From Bacteroides_E sp964528875 (GTDB lineage: Bacteria; Bacteroidota; Bacteroidia; Bacteroidales; Bacteroidaceae), in NCBI GenBank assembly GCA_964528875.1, contig CAZGUI010000007.1, forward strand, positions 15,109 through 79,108: a DNA stretch of 64,000 nucleotides, in the 5' to 3' direction. Positions 16,085 through 26,200 of this stretch are shown one piece after another. Each line of letters starts with the position of its first letter. The stretch's first letter is position 1. Position numbers and translations under genes: made by a program. Below the pieces are notes generated by a model. The model saw only the letters and a program-made list of their open reading frames with translations. It was not told where the DNA came from and searched no databases.

Positions 16085-18802
16085 TTAGTTTATCTCTATG
16101 TTTTCTATTGATTCCATATTCATTGTTTCATCTTTGAAGCCAATGAGTGTTAACTTTTGGGTAATAGAGCTATAGCTGATAGTTCCTATTTTTTTATCGG
16201 GTTCAACAAAGTAACCTGCACTTCCATTTACATAAACTGCCGATTGAAAATGTACATTTTCTACCTTGGCATTATTTTCTTTTAAAGAGGCCAAAGCATA
16301 TCGGTTGTCTACACTTAAGTCACCACCACTTCCTCCACCGGATTTTACAAAGGATATCTTTAAGAAATCAATATTTTCTATTTCTGATATTGGTGTCACT
16401 ATAGGTGTCCAGTATTCATAAGTTTTTCCATCAATGACTTTTATCTCTTTATCACACGCAGTATTATAAATGTGATTAGGGTCAATATGTGATGTGTTAA
16501 ACACTACGGTCAGTCGTTTCACAGAGTTAGTGATTTCTGAGTAACCTTGAACATTTTCAATACTTTCAATTGTTGGTATATATTGTACCGGGGGGACTTG
16601 TACCACTAGTGGTGTTACAGGGTTTTCACCATAATAACTGTCTAGTTTTGCGATATAAAAATGATCTTCACCATCCCATTCAGTAGCCATAGAGTTTGGT
16701 CTTTTCATATAAGGAGGTGTAATGTGATGTTTGTCTATACCAGTTGAAATAGGTCTTGAAATATCATAAGAGCTTGTTTTTATTAAAGTACTTTCATCAT
16801 ATGAAGTAGGATAATCTTTATCTTTTAATTCATACCATTTAAGACTTTGCATTAATCCTCCTAAATAATTCGGAATATTTTCCCATTTCGCACCAGGTAC
16901 ACCTATGTTTCGCTCCATTCTTAATGTGGTTGTTGCTGTTGCGTTGGTGAGTCTTACTGATGATGTACTCGATCTGTTTAATCTTACGGTAATTCTATTA
17001 GGTACATAGGTGTTTGGAGCAGAAAGTTCGGTAACAATTACTCCTTTTGAGTTTTTGTAAGTAACTTCTACGGAAGCAGTTAGGTCTTCTATATATCTAC
17101 CCGTTGGTAAGTCTTCTTTTTTAATTATAAATTCTCCGTTAGTATCTGTAACATATTCTTTATTTGGGGCTAATCCAGGTAAACCTTTAACTATAGCTAA
17201 AGGCGATATTTCTCCTGCTTCATTATATACTATAAATACTACTGCACCATCGCTCCATCGAACAAACTCTTTGTGTTCCTGCGAAACATATTGAGAAATA
17301 ACATTAGGTACGCCTATAGTAATTACTTGACCATTGATGATTGTTTCTCCATTCTTTCCATCTTTACCACGTAAATATTCCCAGAAATCCTGAATGCTTG
17401 TTTTAGTTTTGTCCCATATTGCACCAGGGTAATGAGGGTTTTCCAGTCCTTGCTCCACTTCTTCTACCCATAAATCATAAGCACTTAAGCCCTGATCTCC
17501 TTGTTGACCTTCCTGACCCTTTTTTCCTGTAAGATATTCCCAGAAATCTTGAATGGTGTTTTTATTTGTTGCCCATTTTTGTCCTGGTTTTTTAGGGTCA
17601 TCTAAATTTCCTGTTGCTACTTCATCCTTCCATAGTTCATAGGCATTTAATCCGTTATCGCCATCTTTACCAAAAGCAGAAAAACCAGTATCTTCACCAT
17701 CTATGTGCCAATTGCCGTTATTACCAATGGTAACTACACTTCCATCTCTACCCGGTTGGCCGGTTTCTCCTTTATCCCCCTTGTCTCCTTTTGCTTCTAT
17801 TCCGGTGTTTTGTCCGTCAATGTACCAATAACCATTAATAATAGTCACTACACTTCCATCTTTACCATTATCTCCGTTTTTACCTTCAGCAGGAATACCT
17901 GTATCTAAGTCATCTATATACCAGTTACCATTATCACCAATAACCACCTTACTACCGTCTTTACCATCTGCACCCTCTCTACCATCTGCTCCTGTTTTTC
18001 CTCTTAGATAATTCCAGTAGTCATCCATTGAGATTTTTGATTTATCCCATTTTTGTCCCGAATGATGTGGGTCGTCTAGACCTTTCATTACTTCTGTAAC
18101 CCATACCTCATAGGCGCTTAATCCATTTACTCCATTGGTGCCATCTTTACCATTCTCTCCATCTTTTCCTCTTGCAGGAATAGTGGTGTCTTTACCATCT
18201 ATCCACCAATTACCATTTTTTCCAATGACAACTGTACTTCCATCTTCCCCCTCTTTTCCATCTTCCCCTTTGACAGAAATACCGGTATCTGTACCATCAA
18301 TAATCCAAGTCTGATTATTACTGATTTCTATTTTTGATCCGTCTTTACCATCGGCACCTCTCGTTGGTTTTCCTGTGTCTATGCCATCTATCCACCAATT
18401 ACCATTTTTCCCAATGACCGGAGTTGATCCGTTCTTGCCATCAGCACCTGTCAAATAATACCAGAAATCATCGATTTTGTCTTTTTCTTTTGCCCATTCT
18501 TGATTGGGGTTATGCGGGTCTTTAATGCCTTTTTTTACCTCATTTTTCCAAAGCTCATACGCACTAAGTCCATTTAAGCCCTCTTTTCCATCTTCCCCTT
18601 TTAAGTATAGAAAGAAATGGTTCTCTGTCAATTGGTCTTTAGGCCAATCAATATCTCCCGAATTAACTTTTGCAACCCATAGCTCATAAGCGGATTGTCC
18701 TGTTGGTCCTTGAGGTAGGGATATTTGCAATTCATTATCACATGAATACATAAGCAGCAAAAATAATATTGCTCCTATTGCTTGAAGTTTTGTTTTTTTC
18801 AT
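16085..18802 (-). CDS. Large modular lipoprotein with collagen-like Gly-X-Y linkers and two tandem repeat types
   Basis: The 905-residue protein begins with a lipoprotein signal (LLMYSC, Cys21). Up to about residue 500 it interleaves three repeat types. Five modules of about 42 residues follow LSAYELWxxEVxxG...W...IxDFWxYLxG. Six modules of about 23 residues follow xVVIGxNGNWWIDGxDTGxxxxG. Short collagen-like runs such as GKDGENGKDGTNG link them. The second module resembles the repeat in the N-terminal region of Bacteroides PL29-type and DUF4988 proteins, as I recall it. The C-terminal 400 residues form beta-rich domains including an Ig-like/CarboxypepD-like segment (TDTNGEFIIKKEDLPTG), with no catalytic motif. 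A surface-exposed rod or adhesin is the likely role. It is the first gene of an operon with the OmpA-family gene. The tandem DNA repeats may vary in number. Confidence 0.85.
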   Translation of the reverse strand: MKKTKLQAIGAILFLLLMYSCDNELQISLPQGPTGQSAYELWVAKVNSGDIDWPKDQLTENHFFLYLKGEDGKEGLNGLSAYELWKNEVKKGIKDPHNPNQEWAKEKDKIDDFWYYLTGADGKNGSTPVIGKNGNWWIDGIDTGKPTRGADGKDGSKIEISNNQTWIIDGTDTGISVKGEDGKEGEDGSTVVIGKNGNWWIDGKDTTIPARGKDGENGKDGTNGVNGLSAYEVWVTEVMKGLDDPHHSGQKWDKSKISMDDYWNYLRGKTGADGREGADGKDGSKVVIGDNGNWYIDDLDTGIPAEGKNGDNGKDGSVVTIINGYWYIDGQNTGIEAKGDKGDKGETGQPGRDGSVVTIGNNGNWHIDGEDTGFSAFGKDGDNGLNAYELWKDEVATGNLDDPKKPGQKWATNKNTIQDFWEYLTGKKGQEGQQGDQGLSAYDLWVEEVEQGLENPHYPGAIWDKTKTSIQDFWEYLRGKDGKNGETIINGQVITIGVPNVISQYVSQEHKEFVRWSDGAVVFIVYNEAGEISPLAIVKGLPGLAPNKEYVTDTNGEFIIKKEDLPTGRYIEDLTASVEVTYKNSKGVIVTELSAPNTYVPNRITVRLNRSSTSSVRLTNATATTTLRMERNIGVPGAKWENIPNYLGGLMQSLKWYELKDKDYPTSYDESTLIKTSSYDISRPISTGIDKHHITPPYMKRPNSMATEWDGEDHFYIAKLDSYYGENPVTPLVVQVPPVQYIPTIESIENVQGYSEITNSVKRLTVVFNTSHIDPNHIYNTACDKEIKVIDGKTYEYWTPIVTPISEIENIDFLKISFVKSGGGSGGDLSVDNRYALASLKENNAKVENVHFQSAVYVNGSAGYFVEPDKKIGTISYSSITQKLTLIGFKDETMNMESIENIEIN

Positions 18803-18888
18803 ATAATCTCTGTTTTTGAATGTGGAGTAAATAAATTGTTTTTTTGTTCTAATTTATTTATGTTTGATTCTTTGTATAAACTTGTCTG

Positions 18889-18896
18889 CAAATGTA
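18889..18896 (-). promoter_or_regulatory. Putative -7 box of the lipoprotein-OmpA operon
   Basis: Minus-strand TACATTTG, within TTACATTTGCAG, matches TAnnTTTG. It lies 87 bp upstream of the lipoprotein start and implies a leader of about 80 nt. No clear -33 TTTG was found at the usual spacing. Confidence 0.45.
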
Positions 18897-19044
18897 ACTT
18901 TATAGCCATGTGCTAGTGTACGTGTTATGCAAAAATGAAAAAGCATGTTGCAAACGTCAGATAATTAGGTGGTTGTATTTTTACAGATTAGGAAACAATT
19001 AAAGTGGGTGTGTATTTTCTATCTGGAAAAGGTGTTAAATTTGA

Positions 19045-20889
19045 ATGAATATTTCAATTAAAAAATTTGTAATGTATAGTAAGTTAAGGTGGTGTGTTTT
19101 TTTAGGAGTCTTTTTATTTCTTTTATCTCCTCCAAATCTTAATGCAACAGAAGTAAAAAGTTTACCCGACAGTATCTTCAATAGTATTTATAAAGAAAAG
19201 GGTATAGCTAAAATCAAATTACTCGATGTCTATGCTAGTCATTTCTTTTCAAACCCTCAATTAATTGAGGAGTTGGAAAAAGATGCAGAGAAAGAGGGTA
19301 GCCATTTATATAATGCATACATTCTTCGGCTTAAATTATATCATCAAGCTAAAGAAGATGATTTAAAATCGATAAAAACATCTATTCGAGCGATTGATTC
19401 TGAATTACAACTGTTTGATCAGACAGGCATAGAGAAAAGCGAGGAGGAATTAAAGCGATACAATTCAATGAAAAGTACCACCTTTAATCTGAAAAATGAG
19501 ATCTATCTACACGAAGGCAAATATGATTTGGCTCTTATTGAAGTTAAAAATATGATGGAGAAAGCTAAATTAAGATTGGATACAGATGTTTTCTTTGAGC
19601 GACAAGGCTATACTTTATTAGGGAATACTTATCTACACGCAAAGAAGTGGGAGGAGGCATTAAAAAGTTTCAAATCAGCTTTCAAGGTTAATGAAGATCT
19701 TTTGAAAAATAGTAATCTTAAATTGAAAGAATACTCTTATTACCCTTCTATGGAGGGTATGATGTATAGTTACGATAAATTGGAAAAATACACACAAGTG
19801 CTATGTCTTGGTGATAGTACCATTCGTAGAATTGAAAACGATTACCAAGCAATTGAAAAACCCAATGTAGAAGAAATCTTTATTTATAATTTTTGTAAAA
19901 GTAGAATTTTAAGTTTAACTGCTCTTTCATATATTCGTCTAGACAAAACATCTAAAGCAAGAGAGCAATTAGATGTAGTGAAGAACTTCCTTCAAACATC
20001 CTTAGATGTATCTCATTCAAACTTTATATTGTATTACAAGGCTGAAGCGCGCTATTATTTATCCATTAAAAATTATGCAAAAGCCAAAAAATATGTTTAT
20101 CAGTTTTTGGATAACATATCTATTAATACACATAGTTTAGACTATATTGATTTTAACTTGCTATTAGCCGAAATATTAAATGCTGAAGGAGATAGAAAAA
20201 ATGAGGTTTATGATTTGATGCGTGAAGTGTATGAAACAAATGACTCTATTAATCGGACCAATTTTTCGGCTCAAGTAGCAGATATACAAGTATTGCACGA
20301 GGTAGATAAAGCAAAGATGAGAGCCAATCAGAATGAGGAGAAACTTAAGAAAACACGGATTATACTGATAATATCATTGTTATCATTTGTCCTTACTCTG
20401 CTTATTGCTTATCTATTATGGCGAAATGGAAGGACATTAAAGGAGAAAAACAGACAGCTTTTCCATCAATACACTAATAGGTATGAAAAAAGCAAACTCA
20501 TGCATAGGTTTCACTCCGAAAGTATCGATGAATCTACAGAATTGGATTCTAATGATATTCTTATTCATAAATTAGAAGAGTATTTATTGAAGTCTCATAT
20601 TTACAGAAACGCAGAATTGTCACGAGAAGAGTTATCATTAAAAATAGGAACAAACAGGCAATATTTAATTGAAGCGATTAAAGAGAAAACAGGAAAAACT
20701 TTTAATGAGTACATTTACTCTTTTCGACTTCAAGATGCTTATGAGAAAATAGTAAGAAATAAAGAAAAAGCAATATCAGATATTTTTATTGAGGCCGGAT
20801 TTTCCACTCGGGTTACTTTTAATAAGGCTTTTAAAGAAGCCTATGGTATGACTCCTAGTGAATTGCGTAGTGTGGCAAATGAAAAGTAA
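19045..20889 (+). CDS. Membrane-anchored TPR protein with C-terminal AraC-type DNA-binding domain
   Basis: The 614-residue protein has an N-terminal signal or anchor segment (CVFLGVFLFLLSPPNLNA). A periplasmic helical region of about 380 residues with TPR character follows (QGYTLLGNTYLHAKKWEEAL, YYLSIKNYAKAKKYVYQFL). One transmembrane helix (IILIISLLSFVLTLLIAYLLW, about residues 436-456) leads to a short coiled region and a cytoplasmic AraC-family double helix-turn-helix (ELSREELSLKIGTNRQYLIEAI, then AISDIFIEAGFSTRVTFNKAFKEAYGMTPSELR). This is a one-component transmembrane regulator found in Bacteroidetes. It is divergent from the lipoprotein-OmpA operon and may control it. A TAAATTTG box overlaps the region just before this ATG, so translation could instead begin at the Met codon at 19072. 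Confidence 0.88.
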   Translation: MNISIKKFVMYSKLRWCVFLGVFLFLLSPPNLNATEVKSLPDSIFNSIYKEKGIAKIKLLDVYASHFFSNPQLIEELEKDAEKEGSHLYNAYILRLKLYHQAKEDDLKSIKTSIRAIDSELQLFDQTGIEKSEEELKRYNSMKSTTFNLKNEIYLHEGKYDLALIEVKNMMEKAKLRLDTDVFFERQGYTLLGNTYLHAKKWEEALKSFKSAFKVNEDLLKNSNLKLKEYSYYPSMEGMMYSYDKLEKYTQVLCLGDSTIRRIENDYQAIEKPNVEEIFIYNFCKSRILSLTALSYIRLDKTSKAREQLDVVKNFLQTSLDVSHSNFILYYKAEARYYLSIKNYAKAKKYVYQFLDNISINTHSLDYIDFNLLLAEILNAEGDRKNEVYDLMREVYETNDSINRTNFSAQVADIQVLHEVDKAKMRANQNEEKLKKTRIILIISLLSFVLTLLIAYLLWRNGRTLKEKNRQLFHQYTNRYEKSKLMHRFHSESIDESTELDSNDILIHKLEEYLLKSHIYRNAELSREELSLKIGTNRQYLIEAIKEKTGKTFNEYIYSFRLQDAYEKIVRNKEKAISDIFIEAGFSTRVTFNKAFKEAYGMTPSELRSVANEK

Positions 20890-21475
20890 AACCAAACTAA
20901 TCTTTTAAGTTATTATTTTCCTTTGTTTGATTTTCAAGCGCTATTTTCATACTCAGATGTTATGACTTAGATTAGAGTATTAAAAATGGAGTAAAGAGGA
21001 ATGAGAAAAACTCTTAATGATGACGTTATCAGAATCATTATCATTATTAAAACATCTGTAGTATACTATAAGTTTACAAGTCATTTTTGAGAAATATTAT
21101 TCCTATATAAAACATAAAAAAACAAATAACCATTTAGTCTGTATATAAATTGGGTTATACTTAGATATAATAAAAGTGATCTTATATGCTGCAAAACAAA
21201 GGCATTTGTTGTTCCACGGTCTGCCTTTTCAGTTCTAGGCGACAGACTTTAGATTCAAGACCAATAAAGTAATGGTAGAATAAGAAAATATATTGTTCTG
21301 TAATTTAAGACATAGAATAAAGAAAAAAGATGTATGTTTAAGGTTAATTATAAAAATTTACTTGCTAATAAAGGATTTAAGTTGATTTTTATAAGAAAAA
21401 ATGTCTACCTATTATCCTTTTATTTGTTTAATTTTGAGGATAAATTTATTCCACTCAATCATTTAGAAAAGAAAT
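20890..21475. other. Intergenic region upstream of the glycan locus, with decayed repeat copy
   Basis: These 586 AT-rich bases hold no open gene. The only recognisable structure is the decayed 22-bp repeat copy D at about 21226-21263. The promoter of the sigma factor gene must lie in the last 150 bp, but I could not fix it. Confidence 0.65.
21226..21263. repeat. Decayed 22-bp repeat array, copy D
   Basis: The segment TTTTCAGTTCTAGGCGACAG and the following CTTTAGATTCAAGACC align with TTCAGTCCTAGACCGACA and CTTCGGTCCTAGACC of copy A, allowing one 1-base deletion and scattered substitutions. The unit starts are about 21 bp apart (21230 and 21251). I read it as an old, eroded copy. Confidence 0.55.
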
Positions 21476-22045
21476 ATGATTTCTTTGAGAGAATTTAATC
21501 AGTTATTTACCCAGTATTACCAGTCCTTTCTGAGGTTTGCGAATTCATATGTAAAAGATCCTCATATTGCCGAAGAAATTACTGCTGAAGCCTTTTCTGT
21601 GTTTTGGGAAAAACGAAGTGAAATCTCTATTGAAATAAATCGTCCGGCATATATATTAACTATTATTAAAAATCTTAGTCTTAACCATCTAAAGCGTAAA
21701 TCTTTAAGTAAAAGTATTGTGGCAAATCTGAAGCAAGCTTTGGAGTGGGACTTATCTACTCGTATTAATCATTTACAAGCTTGTGATCCGGAATCTCTTT
21801 TTTCAAAAGAAATAGAATCTATATTAAATGAGGCAATTGAAAAACTGCCGACAAAAACAAGAGAGGTTTTTGTTCTGAGTCGGATTGAACATCTTTCTCA
21901 TAAAGAAATTGCAGAAAAATTAAATATTTCCACTAAAGGAGTTGAATACCATATGTCTCAGTCCCTTAAGTTGTTAAGGGTAATGCTGAAGGATTATTTA
22001 CCCCTTGGAGTATTTATTTTTATAAAAAGTCTATTTTTATACTAG
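21476..22045 (+). CDS. ECF-type RNA polymerase sigma factor (Bacteroidetes PUL type)
   Basis: The 189-residue protein has sigma region 2 (FTQYYQSFLRFANSYVKDPHIAEEITAEAFSVFWEKR, about residues 10-50) and region 4 (ALEKLPTKTREVFVLSR-like segment, then HLSHKEIAEKLNISTKGVEYHMSQSLKLLR, about 120-165), separated by a short linker. This is the sigma-70 Bacteroidetes family that works with FecR-type anti-sigma factors beside susCD pairs. The FecR gene starts 63 bp downstream and the SusC has an STN domain. This is the standard trans-envelope circuit: substrate in SusC signals to FecR, which releases sigma to transcribe the locus. Its C-terminus is unusually hydrophobic (LPLGVFIFIKSLFLY). Confidence 0.93.
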   Translation: MISLREFNQLFTQYYQSFLRFANSYVKDPHIAEEITAEAFSVFWEKRSEISIEINRPAYILTIIKNLSLNHLKRKSLSKSIVANLKQALEWDLSTRINHLQACDPESLFSKEIESILNEAIEKLPTKTREVFVLSRIEHLSHKEIAEKLNISTKGVEYHMSQSLKLLRVMLKDYLPLGVFIFIKSLFLY

Positions 22046-22108
22046 GGATAATTCATTCTTAATTGTTGTTATTATAGAGGGTTAATATATTGAATAACCA
22101 AAAAAGCT

Positions 22109-23050
22109 ATGATAACACAAAAATTGCAAGATTACTTTTCAGGTAATTGTTCTGAAAAAGATATACTTTATATAAAGAATTGGGTTGAGTCTTCTGAGGA
22201 AAACAAAAAAAGATTCGATCAAGAAAGAGTCTTATTTGATATTCTTGTATTACACGATACTGAGCGTGCTGTTTCTGCATATCAAAAGAAAATCATTACA
22301 CAAAAGAAAAAACTTCGAAGAACTATTCTCAAAATTTCAAGTGTTGCAGCCATGCTTCTTTTTGCTGTGTTTATCACTAAACATTTAGTTTATGAAAATC
22401 TGCAAAATAAAATGCAGACCGTAAGTGTTCCATCAGGTCAATACATCAGTATGGATTTACCCGATGGAACAAAAGTATGGCTCAATGCCCAAACAAGCAT
22501 TAAGTACAATCCCTTATTCAATTATAAGAAACGTCATGTTGTTTTAGATGGTGAAGCTTATTTTCAAGTTAAACGTGATGAGTCTTTGCCTTTTGAAGTA
22601 GAAACAGCAAAAGGAATTGTAAAGGTCTTAGGAACAGAATTCAATGTTTGTGCCTATAGCAATAGCAATAAATTTGAAACAACCTTAATTAATGGTGAAG
22701 TAGAGGTCTCTTTAAAAGAGAACTCGGAGAGAATCAGAATAAAACCTAATAGCCAAGTTTCTTATAAAAATGGACATCTTGAAATAGGTAGAGTGAGAAA
22801 TTACGAATCGTACAGATGGAAGGAAGGCTTGCTAGCGTATAAGAATATTAGCTTTAATGCAATGATGGAGGAATTTGAACGAATCTTTGGAATTAAAATT
22901 GTTGTGGAAAATAAAGAAGTACATCAATTTAACTATACCGGAAAGTTTAGAATTGTAGATGGTGTTGATTATGCTTTATCTGTGTTACAGAAAAGTATTG
23001 ATTTTGATAAATCCAGAGATTCTGAAAATGGAGTCATATATATTAAATAA
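22109..23050 (+). CDS. FecR-family anti-sigma factor
   Basis: The 313-residue inner-membrane protein has a cytoplasmic N-terminal domain (LQDYFSGNCSEKDILYIKNWVESSEENKKRF) and one transmembrane helix (about residues 72-90, ISSVAAMLLFAVFITKHLVY). The periplasmic FecR domain follows (VPSGQYISMDLPDGTKVWLNAQTSIKYNP, GEAYFQVKRDESLPFEVETAKGIVKVLGTEFNV). The C-terminal DUF4974 domain (SYRWKEGLLAYKNISFNAMMEEFERIF) is the part that contacts the STN domain of the transporter. Its position between the sigma gene and susC, on the same strand, matches the known arrangement. Confidence 0.94.
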   Translation: MITQKLQDYFSGNCSEKDILYIKNWVESSEENKKRFDQERVLFDILVLHDTERAVSAYQKKIITQKKKLRRTILKISSVAAMLLFAVFITKHLVYENLQNKMQTVSVPSGQYISMDLPDGTKVWLNAQTSIKYNPLFNYKKRHVVLDGEAYFQVKRDESLPFEVETAKGIVKVLGTEFNVCAYSNSNKFETTLINGEVEVSLKENSERIRIKPNSQVSYKNGHLEIGRVRNYESYRWKEGLLAYKNISFNAMMEEFERIFGIKIVVENKEVHQFNYTGKFRIVDGVDYALSVLQKSIDFDKSRDSENGVIYIK

Positions 23051-23266
23051 AAAAACTTGCAGATTAATTAATTCTTATTATGTTAATAAAGTAAAAATTA
23101 ACTCTTTTTATTGAAATATACGTTAAATGAAAAAAGTATTAACCTAAATATATACTCTATGAAAAAACAAAGTTCTTGAAAAAAACACTAATGTATTATT
23201 GTATTTATTGAATCAATAAACAATATTACTTTAAGTATCGTATGAATTAAAACAATATGAAAATCT

Positions 23267-26200
23267 ATGAAAAACAACTTACTTATGAGATGCAATACAT
23301 CTCTAACTAATTTAACAGCAAGAGCCATGAAAATAATAGTTGTTCTATTATTCTTCTGTTCTTTTTCTTTACATGCTGGAGAGCTGTTTTCTCAAAACTT
23401 TAAAGTGCATTTGAGTAAAAAAACAACTCAGCTCAGCAAAATTATTGAGGAAATAGAGAAACAAACAGACTATCTTTTTGTCTATAACGATCAGATTGAT
23501 GTTAAAAAAGAAGTCACTGTGTCAACAAATGATGGTGAAGTAGCACAAATTTTAAATGAGGCATTCAAGAATTCGAATGTTAGTTATGAAATAACAGGAA
23601 GCCACATAATATTATCTCAAAAAGCACAGAGAACAAGTGGTGTAACACAAAACAAAGAGATATCGGGTACAGTAACCGATGAAACAGGTGAGCCACTGAT
23701 TGGTGCTACTATTCAATTAAAAGGTACTACAACTGGTGTTATTACAGACCTCAATGGTAGCTATAAAATTTCTGCCAATACAGGTGATGTATTGGTTTTT
23801 TCCTATGTAGGCTATGAAAATCAGGAATTTACTGTAGGTAGTAATACTACTATTCATGTTAAGATGTCTTCCGATGCACAACAACTTGAAACTGTAGTTG
23901 TTACTGCTTTAGGTATTAAGCGTTCAGAAAAAGCATTAAGTTATAATGTACAACAAGTTAATGCAGATGCAATTACTACTAATAAAGATGCCAACTTCAT
24001 TAATGCATTAAGTGGTAAAGTTGCTGGTGTTAATATCAATGCTTCCTCTTCAGGTGTTGGTGGTGTTTCAAAAGTAGTTATGCGTGGAACAAAATCCATT
24101 ATGCAATCTTCAACAGCTCTTTATGTAATCGATGGAGTTCCTGTGTTTTCTAGACCTAAATCAGGTGGTGGGGGTACAGAGTTTGATTCACAAGGATCTA
24201 CTGACCCAATGGCTGATATTAATCCAGAAGATATTGAATCTATGTCTGTTTTAACTGGTGCTGCAGCGGCTGCACTTTATGGATCTGACGCAGCTAATGG
24301 CGCTATTATTATTAATACAAAAAAAGGGAAAGAAGGAAAAGTAAGTATTACAGTAAATAGTAGTGTAGAACTTAGTTCACCTTTTGTTATGCCTCGTTTC
24401 CAAACTCGTTATGGAACAGGTAAAGGAGGCGTCTTAAATGCAAGCCCTACTCACAGTTGGGGGCCACATTTAACAGAAGCTAGATATTTTGGGTATAAAC
24501 CACAAGATGATTATTTTCAAACCGGAATTATTACAACGGAAAGTGTTTCATTCTCAACTGGTACAGAAAAGAATCAAACTTATGCCTCAGCCGCGGCTGT
24601 GAATTCTAAAGGAATAACTCCTAACAACAAATACGAACGTTACAATTTTGCTATACGTAATACTACTTCTTTTTTAGATGATAAAATGACATTAGATGTT
24701 AATGCAAGCTATGTTAGACAAGGAGATCGTAATACGACAAATCAAGGAGTTTATAATAATCCTTTAGTAGGAGCTTATTTATATCCTAGAGGTAATGATT
24801 GGCAAGAAGCTAAAACTTATGAAGTGTATAATGATGTCCGTAAAATCTATACACAAAAATGGGAAGTTGGTGATGCAGGTATGACGATGCAAAACCCTTA
24901 TTGGATTAACTATCGTAATTTAAGACAAAACAAAAAAGATAGGTATATGTTTGGGGCTAACCTAAGTTATCAAATTTTAGATTGGCTAAATGTTTCTGGA
25001 CGTGTGCGATTAGATAATTCAAATAATGATTTTACAGAAAAATTCTTTGCAACTACTAATACTCAACTAACTGAAGGTTCAAATAGAGGCTTATATGGAA
25101 TAGCAAAGTCTCAAGATAAACAGCTTTATGCAGATTTCCTGGTGAGCGTAAATAAAAATTTCGGAGAAAACTGGAATTTACAAGCAAACGTAGGAGGATC
25201 TTTTACTGATTTTCGTTATGATGAATTAGAAGTCAGAGGTCCTATTGCTGATGGTTCTGATGCTTTTCCAGGAGAACAAGTAGGTTTAACTAATATGTTT
25301 GCTGTGCAGAATTTAAGTACAAATAATACAAAGTTTATTCAAGATGGATGGCGTGAACAATATCAGTCAGTTTATGCGTCAGCAGAACTTGGATATAGGA
25401 GTACATATTATTTAACCTTAACTGGACGTAACGATTGGCCTTCACAATTAGCTGGTCCAAACTCCAAATATAAGTCTTTCTTTTATCCATCTGCAGGAGT
25501 TTCTTTAGTACTTTCGGAGATGATGCCTAACTTAAATAAAAACTATTTATCTTTCCTTAAAGTACGTGCTTCTTATGCATCTGTTGGTAGTGCTTTTAGT
25601 AGATATATTGCAAATCCAAGACCTAAATGGAATCAGGAAACTGGAACATGGTCTGTTTTAACTTCTAAACCCAAAGATGATTTAAAGCCTGAGCGTACAA
25701 AATCTTTTGAGATTGGGTTAAATGCACGTTTTTTGAAAAACTTTGAGCTTGATGCTACCTATTATAACGCAAGAACACAAGATCAGGTATTTGTAATTGA
25801 TGGAGGTGTAAAATACTCTGAAGCCTATTTACAAACTGGAGGTGTGCGTAATCAAGGTATTGAGCTAGCATTAAGTTATAAGAATACATGGAAAGATTTC
25901 ACTTGGTTTAGTGGATTTACATACTCTATGAATAAAAATAAAATAATAGAGTTGGCTAAAAATGCATATAATAGTGCAACCGGTGAAACTATCAATATTG
26001 ATTATATGAATATTGGAGGTTTAGGTAGTACTCGTTTCATCCTTAAAGAGGGTGGGGATATGGGAGATCTTTATTCCATTATGGATTTAAGAAGAGATGC
26101 TAATGGTGCTGTCTATATTGATCAAAATAATGGTGTACATACTGAAAGTATTCAAAATATCAATGACTATATTAAATTAGGTAGTGTATCTCCTAAGGGG

